In this document: positions 16,344 through 24,850 of the stretch, piece by piece
Layout of the letters: every line of letters starts with the position of its first letter
Numbering within the stretch: the first letter of the stretch is position 1
Virus record (IMG/VR): IMGVR_UViG_3300032931_001151
Location: 1 to 64,000 of that record
From: a virus
DNA: 64,000 nucleotides
Strand: one strand, 5' to 3'
Translations under genes and position numbers: made by a program
The notes under the pieces: generated by a model
Database searches by the model: none
Told to the model about the DNA's origin: nothing
The model's input: the letters and a program-made list of their open reading frames with translations, nothing else

Positions 16344-16667
16344 CTATATTTTGCGACACTTGAAATCACCACTAGGAGTTGTTATAACCTCGGCTTTAGT
16401 GCCGTTAAAGTCATAAAATTGTTTAGTTTCCATAAGTTTGCCAAATTGATCATAAACTTCTACACAATTATCTTTAATTCCTTCAATTCCTCTTATGGCC
16501 ATTCCATAATAAAGATTGTTGTATTGTAATCCTTCAACTATTTCTTTAGTACCACAAATCATAGAATTATATGTGTTGGTACTAACTAATATAGAACTCG
16601 GAATTCTTCCTATTGATTTTGATAATTCTTCAAATTGCTTTTGAACTTTTTCTACAAGCTCGTTCAT
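16344..16667 (-). CDS. Hypothetical protein
   Basis: A 107-residue protein starting MNELVEKVQKQFEELSKSIG, preceded by GGAT. The ATG at 16667 overlaps the TGA of the upstream gene, which is why I prefer it to the ATG at 16691. The middle resembles RIPSSILVSTNTYNSM, followed by beta strands. No family recognised. Confidence 0.6.
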   Translation of the reverse strand: MNELVEKVQKQFEELSKSIGRIPSSILVSTNTYNSMICGTKEIVEGLQYNNLYYGMAIRGIEGIKDNCVEVYDQFGKLMETKQFYDFNGTKAEVITTPSGDFKCRKI

Positions 16668-17158
16668 AGGTGATCCGTAATATAATAGCATGCCCTATCT
16701 AAATCAGTATAAAGAGGAATCTCATATCTCTTACATACAATATCAACATTACCCTTCCTCCAAAACCCATTAGGGCAACAAACCAATAATTTTCTACTAT
16801 TCGCATACAACCCAAGTTCTAATAGGCTAATTGGGGATTTTGTATTTGGATCAAAGTACATTAGAATCTTTTTAGAAATATCTAATGCGGTTAATTCCCA
16901 ACTAACTTGTTCATTGAATTGAGGATTATCAATGGATTGCTCCCAAGACACGTCCCAATCAACTCTTCGTGGATTAAATATGTAATATTGTTCTTTGAAA
17001 GTTTTAATTTCATTGGCAATATGTTCTGTAACTTTTGCTTGCCAATCTTCGGCAGATCCTTGTTCAATACTTCCAGCTAAAAATATAGATTTAGGAACTA
17101 CCCCTTTAATTTTTTGGAACGGAAGAGCATTTGGTGGCTTAATGATAGTTAGTGGCAT
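16664..17158 (-). CDS. Nucleoside 2-deoxyribosyltransferase-like protein
   Basis: A 164-residue Rossmann-like protein of the nucleoside 2-deoxyribosyltransferase-like group. IFLAGSIEQGSAEDWQ (25-40), IFNPRRVDWD, the QVSWEL stretch, SPISLLELGLYA with the candidate catalytic Glu, and CCPNGFWRKGNV all match that group. Such enzymes exchange or cleave the N-glycosidic bond of (deoxy)nucleosides. It lies beside the macro-domain gene. Confidence 0.75.
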   Translation of the reverse strand: MPLTIIKPPNALPFQKIKGVVPKSIFLAGSIEQGSAEDWQAKVTEHIANEIKTFKEQYYIFNPRRVDWDVSWEQSIDNPQFNEQVSWELTALDISKKILMYFDPNTKSPISLLELGLYANSRKLLVCCPNGFWRKGNVDIVCKRYEIPLYTDLDRACYYITDHL

Positions 17159-17168
17159 TTAAAAATCC

Positions 17169-17624
17169 TTATTGTTTGAATTCTACTAATGTATGGTCTT
17201 CACCTTCAAGTTCCTCTTCGATTATCTTTGAAATAATGTCCCAATTTCCTCGGGCAAGTCCCGCTCCTATTTTTGGATAAGCAATTCTTTTTCCACTAAA
17301 TTGCCTCTTAACTTCTTTGAAACATTTTCTCAAGGCATCATAATCGGCATTTACTTTATTAATATTACATCCATATTGTCCATATGCATTAACAACTATA
17401 AACTTAACATTCTTTCTTTCAATTTCAATTACTCCGATAGTTCCTAATTTGCTTGCATCACCACGTTTAGTATAGTTATCAGCAATAGCCGCTTCTGGCA
17501 ACTCAATGGCAATTTGTCGTGCTATACCCAACCCCATAGTATTAAAACAATTACATTGATGTACTATAACATCAAATTGACTTTGAAGTGCCAATTTGAT
17601 TAAGTCTCCTTGAACTACTTTCAT
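17169..17624 (-). CDS. Macro-domain protein (ADP-ribose 1''-phosphatase-like)
   Basis: A 151-residue stand-alone macro domain. VVQGDLI (Asp7), VHQCNCFNTMGLGIARQI (21-38) and YPKIGAGLARGNW are the ADP-ribose-binding loops. The HQCN form resembles the yeast Poa1-like and phage Appr-1''-p phosphatases, which dephosphorylate ADP-ribose 1''-phosphate; removal of ADP-ribose from macromolecules is an alternative. The ATG overlaps the TGA of the upstream gene. Confidence 0.85.
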   Translation of the reverse strand: MKVVQGDLIKLALQSQFDVIVHQCNCFNTMGLGIARQIAIELPEAAIADNYTKRGDASKLGTIGVIEIERKNVKFIVVNAYGQYGCNINKVNADYDALRKCFKEVKRQFSGKRIAYPKIGAGLARGNWDIISKIIEEELEGEDHTLVEFKQ

Positions 17625-17815
17625 ATACCTTTCCCCTCTAATTGTTTCTTTTCATTTGCCTCAAGCATCTTATTAATATCTCTACAAATATCTTCAACCG
17701 TCATTCCTTTTGGAAAATTCCAATTAGAAATCCAACTCGGAACAGCATTGAAGTCAATAGTTCCATTTTGAATTTTCTTTTCTACCCATCTATAAAGTTT
17801 ATCTTTCTGGTGCAT
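17621..17815 (-). CDS. Small hypothetical protein
   Basis: A 64-residue protein with Trp-rich N-terminal half (PSWISNWNFPKG) and helical C-terminus. It overlaps both neighbours. No domain recognised. Confidence 0.6.
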   Translation of the reverse strand: MHQKDKLYRWVEKKIQNGTIDFNAVPSWISNWNFPKGMTVEDICRDINKMLEANEKKQLEGKGI

Positions 17816-18029
17816 TTAGTCTCTTTTCCGCTTCCACCCAATACGATAGAGCCTCGCCCCTAAATCCATCTTGCTCAGCCAACAAATAGGCCAATTCCTC
17901 TACTTGGTTTTTTGGCGGCTTGCATGGAGGCATAGGCACTTCTATTTCCGACTTTGGTAACTCAAACTTCTCTTTGCATTTTCCACAAAAAAATGCTTTA
18001 ATTGCTGAAAGTATATGATGTTTGCACAT
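17799..18029 (-). CDS. DUF2934-like small protein with zinc knuckle
   Basis: A 76-residue protein. The N-terminus has CGKC flanked by basic residues and an HH pair, a possible zinc site. The C-terminus (ELAYLLAEQDGFRGEALSYW) resembles the DUF2934 helix hairpin found in bacteria and phages. AAAGGT precedes the ATG. Function unknown. Confidence 0.6.
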   Translation of the reverse strand: MCKHHILSAIKAFFCGKCKEKFELPKSEIEVPMPPCKPPKNQVEELAYLLAEQDGFRGEALSYWVEAEKRLNAPER

Positions 18030-18030
18030 G

Positions 18031-18375
18031 TTATTTTACCTTTATATCTTTGTATTTACCGTCAAGAACCTCGTACCAATAACCACCGTCTACATATGAA
18101 GGAATTACTTCGCCAATTTGGAAGCGTGTAATATTATCGGGATATCGATGCTCATTCATAATTTTCTTTAGAGCATCATAAGCATCCGTCTTATTATTCC
18201 ATAGGATCATATCCCGTGAATCTTGAATGCCGTCTAATGTTTTCCAAAGCAATGGACGACCCTTTCTACTTTGAATGAGATAAAACACTTCATTATCATT
18301 ACAAGCCCAAAACGCCCATAACTTGGGTAGATGGTCTTTAATAGTTGAACAAGTAGTCGGGTAAGTCTTAGACAT
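18031..18375 (-). CDS. Hypothetical protein
   Basis: A 114-residue protein with an aromatic N-terminal half (KLWAFWACNDNEVFYLIQ) and a C-terminal beta part (YWYEVLDGKYKDIKV) that could be a small SH3-like or KOW-like fold. AAAGGAATT precedes the ATG. Not recognised. Confidence 0.6.
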   Translation of the reverse strand: MSKTYPTTCSTIKDHLPKLWAFWACNDNEVFYLIQSRKGRPLLWKTLDGIQDSRDMILWNNKTDAYDALKKIMNEHRYPDNITRFQIGEVIPSYVDGGYWYEVLDGKYKDIKVK

Positions 18376-18586
18376 TATTAAATTCCTTTAAAAGATAATT
18401 GACGGCGAATTCTTTATTAGAAAGTCCAACATATTTCCGAGAATCTATTGCTTCTTGCGGAACATCAATTTTAACACCATTATTATAGAAGTCAAGAGTT
18501 TGGATATCTAAGGCATTGAATTCTTTGATTATATTAAGAGCAAACTTGAGTGGCTCCAAGTCGTATTTTAGTTTATCCACATCCAC
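18368..18586 (-). CDS. Small hypothetical protein, GTG start
   Basis: A 72-residue protein (VDVDKLKYDLEPLK at its start) with no known family. The ATG of the open frame at 18634 lies inside the radical SAM gene and would give an odd His/Gly-rich extension. The GTG at 18586 has GGAGGG seven bases upstream, and that Shine-Dalgarno is formed by the codons for the Gly/Cys tail of the overlapping radical SAM protein. Start uncertain. Confidence 0.5.
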   Translation of the reverse strand: MDVDKLKYDLEPLKFALNIIKEFNALDIQTLDFYNNGVKIDVPQEAIDSRKYVGLSNKEFAVNYLLKEFNNV

Positions 18587-19661
18587 CCCCACACCCTCCA
18601 CCGCATGATGATGGCCTTGATCCACACCCACCACTATGATAATTACAAGTAGTTGACTTCGTGCTACCTAAAAGTTTCTTGTTAACTTCTTCAATTCCCG
18701 ACAACTTCTCAATTATCTTCTTATGAGAAGTTTCTTGAATCTCCTTATGTGCCTCAAATTCTTTTACGAGATTGGCCCATTTCTCATACCAAAAGGCTCC
18801 ATCGGGTGATGTAGGTTTCATATTAGTATCTACCTCTATCTTTCTAGACCAATCAGCATAAAGTTTGCCATTAGGATGGAATACAAGTTCATATAATTTG
18901 TTAAGGTATTGTGATGGTTCCGGATGTGATCCTTTCCACAATATTTGTTTATCTTTGCTAACTTGAATGGTTGTTCGACATACTGGACAATCATTACTTG
19001 ACTCAATACCCCATCTCTTCGTAAATATTTTTTCTACATTAGTTGGAGACACATCACCAGCCTCTTTACGGAATGAAATTGAACCAACTTCCAAATGTAC
19101 GAAAGCGTAGGCTATCATATGTTGAATAAATGCTTCGGTAGTTGAATCATTAATTATACAATTAATATTGAATTGATACTTATTTCCGTAATTCCTTATT
19201 ATATTCTTAATATTTGGCGTTGTTGGAACTACTTTACTCTTAAATATCTTTTGATTTTCATTATCATCAAAATGATGTCTTGAAATATTAATATGAGTAA
19301 CTACTTCCATAAGTTTCAAGTCATCTTTAAGCCAACTTTCTAATGCCGATCCATTAGTAGTTAGAACGACTCTATCCCATTTTCTATTTGAATTCTTTAT
19401 TGTATGTAGAATTGCACCAAGATGACCACTAATAGTTGGTTCCCCGCCAGAAATAGATAATGCCGGACAAATGCTATAAGGAATTTCATTAAATGCTTTA
19501 ATGAGGGATTGGATGTAATCGGAAGGTGGAACTATTTTACCGTCCTTACTATTCCAAAAACAAAACCCGCACTTAGCATTACAAAAGCCAGGTGTAATAA
19601 TGGTGAAATTAGGTTTATGACCACCTTCCGTGTATAAATCGGTTAGAATATTATATTTCAT
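18573..19661 (-). CDS. Radical SAM protein with Cys/Gly-rich tail
   Basis: A 362-residue radical SAM enzyme. CNAKCGFC (Cys27, Cys31, Cys34) is the canonical CX3CX2C cluster site and SGGEP (71-75) is the SAM-binding GGEP. A CPVC pair lies mid-protein. The last 25 residues contain HSGGCGSRPSSC followed by GGGCGGGCG, five spaced cysteines in glycine, a metal-binding or self-modified tail. The reaction is unknown. It follows two small genes after the promoter at 20325-20352 and its start overlaps the upstream stop. Confidence 0.85.
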   Translation of the reverse strand: MKYNILTDLYTEGGHKPNFTIITPGFCNAKCGFCFWNSKDGKIVPPSDYIQSLIKAFNEIPYSICPALSISGGEPTISGHLGAILHTIKNSNRKWDRVVLTTNGSALESWLKDDLKLMEVVTHINISRHHFDDNENQKIFKSKVVPTTPNIKNIIRNYGNKYQFNINCIINDSTTEAFIQHMIAYAFVHLEVGSISFRKEAGDVSPTNVEKIFTKRWGIESSNDCPVCRTTIQVSKDKQILWKGSHPEPSQYLNKLYELVFHPNGKLYADWSRKIEVDTNMKPTSPDGAFWYEKWANLVKEFEAHKEIQETSHKKIIEKLSGIEEVNKKLLGSTKSTTCNYHSGGCGSRPSSCGGGCGGGCG

Positions 19662-19990
19662 TTTTTCCTCTTATTAACTTCCTTTATTAGTCTTTCAACA
19701 TAATCCCCAAATATTACATCAACCCACTCTTTACTTGTTTTTTCATCTTTGAACACCTTAATAGCCATATCTACCCAAATTTCCTTTAAAGTAGCATCTT
19801 CATTTCGGAGCCACTTAAAGAAGATATCTTTTTCTTTCTTATCAAACTTCCATCCTTTTTTTCTTGGTTGTAGGAAATATTGAATATAGGATTGACTAAC
19901 GGCTTCTCCCCTTACAAGGAAAATAAATTCCATTAATTTATTAAGAGCATCGTCTTTCATCTCGGGAGTAACTTTAAGTTTCTTTTTCAT
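19658..19990 (-). CDS. Hypothetical protein
   Basis: A 110-residue basic, mainly helical protein that directly precedes the radical SAM gene with an ATGA overlap. No family recognised; an accessory role for the radical SAM protein is only a guess from position. Confidence 0.6.
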   Translation of the reverse strand: MKKKLKVTPEMKDDALNKLMEFIFLVRGEAVSQSYIQYFLQPRKKGWKFDKKEKDIFFKWLRNEDATLKEIWVDMAIKVFKDEKTSKEWVDVIFGDYVERLIKEVNKRKK

Positions 19991-19993
19991 ATA

Positions 19994-20305
19994 TCACCAT
20001 GTAAATTCGTGTAGTTCACGATCACATGGATGGCCAGGATCTTGAGATGCCGCATAATGATATTTAAACCCCTCAGCTTCAAACATCTTAACAAGAGTTT
20101 TAATTTGTTGGTCATTTAAACGGTGTGGCCAATCCCTAAAGCTAGAAGTTTCCCCATCAAAAGGATAGATTAAACTATCTTTTCCTTTACTAGCAGCATC
20201 TTCCATTCTTTGTCTAATAATTTCATATGCCTTTCTAACAGCCACCGAGTCTTCATTATAAGCTACTTTATTTGTTAATAACCTCATTTTATCTGCTAAT
20301 TTCAT
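19994..20305 (-). CDS. Hypothetical protein
   Basis: A 103-residue protein starting MKLADKMRLLTNKV, first in the radical SAM operon. AAGGAG precedes the ATG at 20305; the open frame upstream runs through the promoter and is rejected. The N-terminal 60 residues are helical; the C-terminus is His/Asp rich (ASQDPGHPCDRELHEF). Not recognised. Confidence 0.65.
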   Translation of the reverse strand: MKLADKMRLLTNKVAYNEDSVAVRKAYEIIRQRMEDAASKGKDSLIYPFDGETSSFRDWPHRLNDQQIKTLVKMFEAEGFKYHYAASQDPGHPCDRELHEFTW

Positions 20306-20324
20306 TTTATATCTCCTTTTAAGG

Positions 20325-20352
20325 ATTATAACAAGTGAAATTAGAAAGTCAA
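20325..20352 (-). promoter_or_regulatory. Sigma70-type promoter; -35 overlaps a stop codon
   Basis: Minus strand TTGACT (20352-20347), 16-base spacer, TATAAT (20330-20325), upstream of the radical SAM operon. The TGA stop of the gene ending at 20349 is inside the -35 box. Confidence 0.85.
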
Positions 20353-20642
20353 TGCTTTGGTTTTGGGTCAACTTTCGGAGGAAGAATAGTCGCTATAATT
20401 TTTGATTCGGCGGCATATACAACATTAAACCATATATCTTTATACTTGACATGAATGTGATGCTTACCATATCCAAGATCTTTTTGATAATCTCTTGCCC
20501 ATGATTTTCCTTGACAAATTAAACTCATTTGTTTCAAATCATCATTATTTAACTCTACGCCATATCTCTCTTTAGCCCTCAAAGTTGCATGGGGGACTTT
20601 TGGAGTTTCGGAGTAGCCATAAATTTCTATTCCTTCTTCCAT
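20349..20642 (-). CDS. Small RelE/DUF4258-like hypothetical protein
   Basis: A 97-residue protein. HATLRAKERYGVEL followed by a helix, then HHIHVKYKDIWFNVVYAAE and a final strand, has the helix-then-sheet pattern of RelE-fold or DUF4258-like proteins. No partner antitoxin is recognised beside it, so a toxin role is not supported. Function unknown. Confidence 0.55.
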   Translation of the reverse strand: MEEGIEIYGYSETPKVPHATLRAKERYGVELNNDDLKQMSLICQGKSWARDYQKDLGYGKHHIHVKYKDIWFNVVYAAESKIIATILPPKVDPKPKH

Positions 20643-20795
20643 TTATCGCTTTCTATATGGCCCAGTCCAAGTATGCTTACTCTTTTCATATGGCGGCTTC
20701 TTATTATTAAGTTTAATAGAAAACGCACCCACATTGCTACCTTTGTTTTCCTCTTGTTCATTGAACAAATTTAAAAACCATTTTACTAACCACAT
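20643..20795 (-). CDS. 50-residue hypothetical protein
   Basis: A short gene beginning MWLVKWFLNLFNEQ. The N-terminus could be an amphipathic membrane-surface helix; the rest is polar and basic, ending PYRKR. AAGGAG lies before the ATG and its stop abuts the ATG of the next gene, so it is a real operon member. Confidence 0.65.
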   Translation of the reverse strand: MWLVKWFLNLFNEQEENKGSNVGAFSIKLNNKKPPYEKSKHTWTGPYRKR

Positions 20796-20815
20796 ATATT
20801 CTCCTTAAGTGATAT

Positions 20816-21262
20816 TTATCGTTTAAAAAGCCAACAAATATCTTCTTCTAACAATTCTTGAAATTCTATTTCACTCACATCAGTTTCAGAATCATATTCT
20901 CCTTCATGATTAGGACCCGTAGTAAACTCATGCAATTTTCCAACTATCTCGAAAAACTTTTCTCCCGTTGGTTTAACATAAGAATCTACAATATCTTGCA
21001 CAATACTTTCATTAAGAAGTTCGTGGCCATATTCCATATTAATTGCTCTTTGAGGGCTTGAAGGATCACGTTGGTTCATAATAAAATTAATAGTTCTACC
21101 AGTTTTTGATAGAAAATTGAAGCCGTGACTCCAAGTTTCCACTTTAAGAATCTCAATTTGCGATTTCTCCCATTCAATTTTCTCTTGGGTAGATTGATCA
21201 ACATCAAAATCCCAAGTATGGACTACAACCCTAAAATCGCAAAGATACGGTAGATTAGACAT
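20816..21262 (-). CDS. Hypothetical protein
   Basis: A 148-residue protein starting MSNLPYLCDFRVVVHTWDF, with beta strands first and an acidic helical C-terminus. I chose the ATG at 21262 for the GAGGAT before it; an ATG four codons upstream is also open. It overlaps the upstream gene by eight bases. Not recognised. Confidence 0.6.
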   Translation of the reverse strand: MSNLPYLCDFRVVVHTWDFDVDQSTQEKIEWEKSQIEILKVETWSHGFNFLSKTGRTINFIMNQRDPSSPQRAINMEYGHELLNESIVQDIVDSYVKPTGEKFFEIVGKLHEFTTGPNHEGEYDSETDVSEIEFQELLEEDICWLFKR

Positions 21263-21767
21263 TTTTATCCTCATGATAAGGTTTTATTGAAACAACTCTT
21301 CCGTTTGATTTGGCAATAGCATTATCCATGTCCCTATTAAATCCTTCAATCATTTCTTCATATATTTTCCCTTTAGCGGAGAAAGTATTTTTAAGTTGAT
21401 CCTTAACATCCGAACTAAATATGTAACTAAAGAATCTAGTTCCACATTTCCAATATGTTTGGTAGTTGAACGACTCGGAATTCAATGCTTCTAATAGAAA
21501 TGGAATATGTGTAACCATTAACTCAAAATTCGTATCACCTATAGTCTCTTTAACTATTGGAGTTCCTATTCTTAACATTCCACCAAAATCAAATAATATT
21601 TCTTTAATTGGAATTACTTTAAATTCGTCCCAACGATCAATAACATGAAGAGGATCCTTGTTATAGTTAGTATACTTGTCTTTGACTACTTGTAAACCAA
21701 TTTCGTCAACAAACCATCTACGTGATCCGCTAAATTCGTTAATTGGTGTAACTTTGTAAAAGTTCAT
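21255..21767 (-). CDS. Hypothetical protein
   Basis: A 170-residue protein with no recognised family. The first half has short strands and aromatic residues; the second is helical. The start overlaps the upstream stop by four bases. Confidence 0.6.
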   Translation of the reverse strand: MNFYKVTPINEFSGSRRWFVDEIGLQVVKDKYTNYNKDPLHVIDRWDEFKVIPIKEILFDFGGMLRIGTPIVKETIGDTNFELMVTHIPFLLEALNSESFNYQTYWKCGTRFFSYIFSSDVKDQLKNTFSAKGKIYEEMIEGFNRDMDNAIAKSNGRVVSIKPYHEDKNV

Positions 21768-21979
21768 AGAATTTCCGTTATAGCATCGTCATCTATATAT
21801 GACAATATTGATGCTACGGTATTATTTGTTTCTCGTCTTACTCCAAGATAATCGTAATATGCCGTGTTACCTTCAATAATGATGAAGTTAGTGCCTAAAG
21901 GTGGAATTATATAGTCTTCCGAACTGTGTTGATTAAGAAAACTTAATATTATGTTCTTTTTAATTGAGAATTTTTTCAT
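21764..21979 (-). CDS. Small hypothetical protein
   Basis: A 71-residue protein with a short basic N-terminus and a beta-hairpin-like centre (TNFIIIEGNTAYYDYLGV). Overlaps both neighbours by four bases. Function unknown. Confidence 0.6.
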   Translation of the reverse strand: MKKFSIKKNIILSFLNQHSSEDYIIPPLGTNFIIIEGNTAYYDYLGVRRETNNTVASILSYIDDDAITEIL

Positions 21980-22236
21980 TTTGTTGGTTCCTTTATTAAT
22001 TCGACTTGATCGGTACTAACTGAAATAATGTTTCCATTCTTTAATCTAATTTTAAGAATCCTTGACGATCTATTAATAATAGTATCTAATACAACACCTT
22101 GCATAGATATAGAAGGAATGTTTACTTGTTTATCTTTCCAGGTTTTTTCAAAACTCTTTATTTGGTAAATAGATAGAAGAATTATACTAAAGAAAATTGA
22201 TATTAGGATAACAATTAATATTGAAGATTTTACCAT
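21976..22236 (-). CDS. Small membrane-anchored protein
   Basis: An 86-residue protein with one N-terminal membrane helix (SILIVILISIFFSIILLS) and a soluble C-terminal beta domain of Sm/SH3-like appearance. I chose the ATG at 22236 because GGGAG, part of the end of the upstream gene, lies eight bases before it. Function unknown. Confidence 0.6.
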   Translation of the reverse strand: MVKSSILIVILISIFFSIILLSIYQIKSFEKTWKDKQVNIPSISMQGVVLDTIINRSSRILKIRLKNGNIISVSTDQVELIKEPTK

Positions 22237-22238
22237 AA

Positions 22239-22436
22239 TCACAACTCCCATTGATAGTTTCTATAATATTCTTCAATTATATCAAGACAATTGGCAATGT
22301 CAACTTCATAAAATAATGTTGGATTATTAACTTCTCTCAAATAGTTAACAATGAACCATTGCCCAAACCTTAAATGGGCACTTTTAGGATCGGATCTATA
22401 TTGAAATAATAGTTTATTAAACGGTGGGGGATGCAT
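22239..22436 (-). CDS. Small hypothetical protein
   Basis: A 65-residue protein, aromatic rich, starting MHPPPFNKLL within the 3' end of the upstream gene (overlap about 20 bases). No domain recognised. Confidence 0.55.
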   Translation of the reverse strand: MHPPPFNKLLFQYRSDPKSAHLRFGQWFIVNYLREVNNPTLFYEVDIANCLDIIEEYYRNYQWEL

Positions 22437-22797
22437 TATTATTTTCGCTTATTAGTTTGTCAAGATACTTTTTTGATAAACATGAAGTATCTATGATTTT
22501 ATTTAAATTCTTTGCATTAGTCTCTTTTGCGGATAGTTCAATAAAATAAAAAGTACAATATTGTCTTAATGGGCTATCAACTAGATAAAGATAATAATTT
22601 CTAACAAATTCTACATTCCCATGTTTTAATAATGTGATTACTTCATCTTTTATACTTTCATCAAGTCTTGGGATGTTTAATTCTTCGCCTAATGCTGTAT
22701 ATAAAGATGGCCTATCTAATGAAATACAAACTCCTAGTGTTGTGCTAGTATGACCATTGGAATAAACCCAATTACCGTTTTTAATTATATATGTCAT
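22417..22797 (-). CDS. Hypothetical protein
   Basis: A 126-residue protein with a beta-like N-terminus (YIIKNGNWVYSNGHTSTTL) and helical remainder. Follows the methyltransferase gene with a two-base gap. Not recognised. Confidence 0.6.
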   Translation of the reverse strand: MTYIIKNGNWVYSNGHTSTTLGVCISLDRPSLYTALGEELNIPRLDESIKDEVITLLKHGNVEFVRNYYLYLVDSPLRQYCTFYFIELSAKETNAKNLNKIIDTSCLSKKYLDKLISENNNASPTV

Positions 22798-22799
22798 TA

Positions 22800-23399
22800 T
22801 TACTTCCTCTTAATAAAGGTTATACCTTTATAGGTTGTTATTGACTCTAATGCGCTTTGAGTAGTGTGGAGATTATCTACTAACATACTAATAAATTGTG
22901 TTGCCGTGAAATTGTCTCTATTAAATCTAGAGGCTAAATCGCCACTCGTGTATGGCGGATAGGAGGTTTCTAGGTCTTCAATTATATAATATCCACCACT
23001 TTTTACCGAATAAAACATCTTCATAAATGTATATATAATATCTTGCGAATAGTGACTTCCATCATCAATACAAATATCAAATTTAGGAGATTCATTTAAA
23101 AGTGACGTAAGCAACTTCTCGTCTGTTTGTACACCATATCTAAATTTGATATTGGGATGATCTGGATATGAGTCCTTTAAGTCCCCTGAAGATCCATCAT
23201 CAACACCGTAAATCGTTCCATGAGGAAAAAACTCTCCCCACATCATCAATGAAGCACCTTTATGAACTCCAAATTCAACCATGGCAATCGGAAGAGATTG
23301 AAGGTGTTGAAGATGGTGGAAGTAGTGCTTAATGTATCCATGACATGATTCTTGCTTGTCGGTTCCATACTTAATAGCCAATTGTTCTAATTGGTTCAT
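22800..23399 (-). CDS. Class I SAM-dependent methyltransferase
   Basis: A 199-residue Rossmann methyltransferase of the macrocin/mycinamicin O-methyltransferase or cephalosporin-hydroxylase-like group. KYGTDKQ and HGY at the start, MVEFGVHKGASLMMW (motif I), GTIYGVDDG (motif II) and DICIDDGSHYSQD (metal-binding region) match that group, which methylates sugars or small molecules. With several glycosyltransferases in the window it could modify a glycan; the substrate is unknown. Confidence 0.75.
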   Translation of the reverse strand: MNQLEQLAIKYGTDKQESCHGYIKHYFHHLQHLQSLPIAMVEFGVHKGASLMMWGEFFPHGTIYGVDDGSSGDLKDSYPDHPNIKFRYGVQTDEKLLTSLLNESPKFDICIDDGSHYSQDIIYTFMKMFYSVKSGGYYIIEDLETSYPPYTSGDLASRFNRDNFTATQFISMLVDNLHTTQSALESITTYKGITFIKRK

Positions 23400-23668
23400 T
23401 TCAATATTCCTTTTAATTTTCTTTCATAAGATTTAATATAAGCGATTTGATCTTCTTGATCAACATCATATCGTGGCATTGGATGAAAGTCAATAGGATT
23501 CTTTCCTTGACTTATAAGTTCTTGTTTTTCCTTTGAAATTAATTCAAGTACCTTATTATATTCTTTATTGACTAACTCTATAGTAGATGGATCTTTGCAA
23601 GAACAACAATACTTAAGCAATCCAATAAGCATTTGTTGTCGTAAAATTAAATCACTTAAAGTGGCCAC
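23396..23668 (-). CDS. Small helical hypothetical protein
   Basis: A 90-residue helical protein with a CCSC cluster near residue 21 and charged coiled-coil character. It overlaps its upstream CCA-adding-enzyme gene by 17 bases and the methyltransferase by four. Function unknown. Confidence 0.6.
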   Translation of the reverse strand: MATLSDLILRQQMLIGLLKYCCSCKDPSTIELVNKEYNKVLELISKEKQELISQGKNPIDFHPMPRYDVDQEDQIAYIKSYERKLKGILK

Positions 23669-24833
23669 AAAACCTCTTTAAATCTTCCGTATCATTATTT
23701 AATTGTCTAAACCAAATATTAGTTAACATTGCTCGTTGAGCAACCCCAATTTTTGACTTGTCTTTGGAATTGGAAATATCTAAAATAGAAATAATCTCTT
23801 CTCCGCTAATTTTTAACTCTTTAGGGGTTATTGCGAAATCCATCATATCTTGAATAATTAATACCACTTGGGTACTAACCTCTTGAAAAACACTTAATAA
23901 AATATGTAATTGTGGTTTTAAGTTGCCTATGATAGTATGTGGTAATGCCTTATCATCTACAATTCTTCTGGCTAACTCTACCACCTTAATGCAATTAGCA
24001 TCGGGCTTCATTATATTAAAGTCTCCACCATTTAAAAAGAATGCAACAAACATCCCAATTATCTTTTCTTCACCTTTTAACGAACTTAATTTAACTTTGA
24101 TAGGATTGAAAGTATCCCCAAAAACAACTTTCCCAATAGTTAATTCGTTTAATAAGTCAATTAATATAGAGGTATTTCCTTTAGTCCATGCTTTCTTTAA
24201 CTCATCAAAGATTCTCTCACCAGAAACACTCTTTAATGTGGGTGCTAACTCCTTAATAGCCTCTTTAGTTTCTTGGGAGATAGTAAAGCCTAAACGAGAA
24301 GAAAATTGAATTGCTCTTAAAATTCTTAAACTATCCTCAGAGAACCTATCAAATGGATTCCCAACCGTTCTAATGACTTTATTCTTAATATCTTCTAATC
24401 CATTATGAGGATCAATTAAACCACTTAAGTCATTATTAATGAAATTCCTTAATGGTAATGCCATTGAATTTATCGTGAAATCCCTACGAGATAAATCTGC
24501 TTCAATAGTAGCATTTGGGTCGGTTTGAACACTAAAATCCGTATGAGAGTTACCAGTTTTAATCTCTTTGATTCTTGGAATAGCAAAGTCAAATTCTTGA
24601 CCATGTACTACACCCTTAACGATGCCAAAAGATTGACCAACTTCTCCAGCTTTACCTATCTTATTAATAGCATTAGAAATTTGCTCTAAAGTTACTTTTC
24701 TAACTAAAAAGTCAATATCTTTAGGGATAATTCCTAATATCTTATCACGAATTGGTCCACCAACAACAAAGATTTCGGCACCAACTGACTCTAAGGTGCT
24801 TAAAATCTTCTCTAAAGTTTCTTTATTATCCAT
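23652..24833 (-). CDS. CCA tRNA nucleotidyltransferase / poly(A) polymerase family
   Basis: A 393-residue class II nucleotidyltransferase. VVGGPIRD (23-30) and DIDF (39-42) form the catalytic GG and DxD site; SRRDFTINSMA, the GLEDI segment and RAIQFSSRLGF, ERIFDEL are the family's neck and body motifs. It adds CCA (or A) to RNA 3' ends, repairing tRNAs. First gene after the promoter at 24851-24878. With RNA ligase and peptidyl-tRNA hydrolase it fits a tRNA-maintenance set. Confidence 0.9.
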   Translation of the reverse strand: MDNKETLEKILSTLESVGAEIFVVGGPIRDKILGIIPKDIDFLVRKVTLEQISNAINKIGKAGEVGQSFGIVKGVVHGQEFDFAIPRIKEIKTGNSHTDFSVQTDPNATIEADLSRRDFTINSMALPLRNFINNDLSGLIDPHNGLEDIKNKVIRTVGNPFDRFSEDSLRILRAIQFSSRLGFTISQETKEAIKELAPTLKSVSGERIFDELKKAWTKGNTSILIDLLNELTIGKVVFGDTFNPIKVKLSSLKGEEKIIGMFVAFFLNGGDFNIMKPDANCIKVVELARRIVDDKALPHTIIGNLKPQLHILLSVFQEVSTQVVLIIQDMMDFAITPKELKISGEEIISILDISNSKDKSKIGVAQRAMLTNIWFRQLNNDTEDLKRFCGHFK

Positions 24834-24850
24834 TTTATATCCTTTAACGG

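Noticed and set aside
18587-18634. ATG start for the gene ending at 18368
   Set aside because: The extension is the out-of-frame reading of the Gly/Cys tail of the radical SAM gene and gives an implausible His/Gly/Val sequence.
20349-20642. RelE-like protein as part of a toxin-antitoxin pair
   Set aside because: No antitoxin-like partner is next to it and catalytic residues cannot be assigned.
20805-20815. GATAAATA on the minus strand before the 50-residue gene
   Set aside because: It coincides with the stop codon of the upstream gene and lies within an early-type operon; likely chance.
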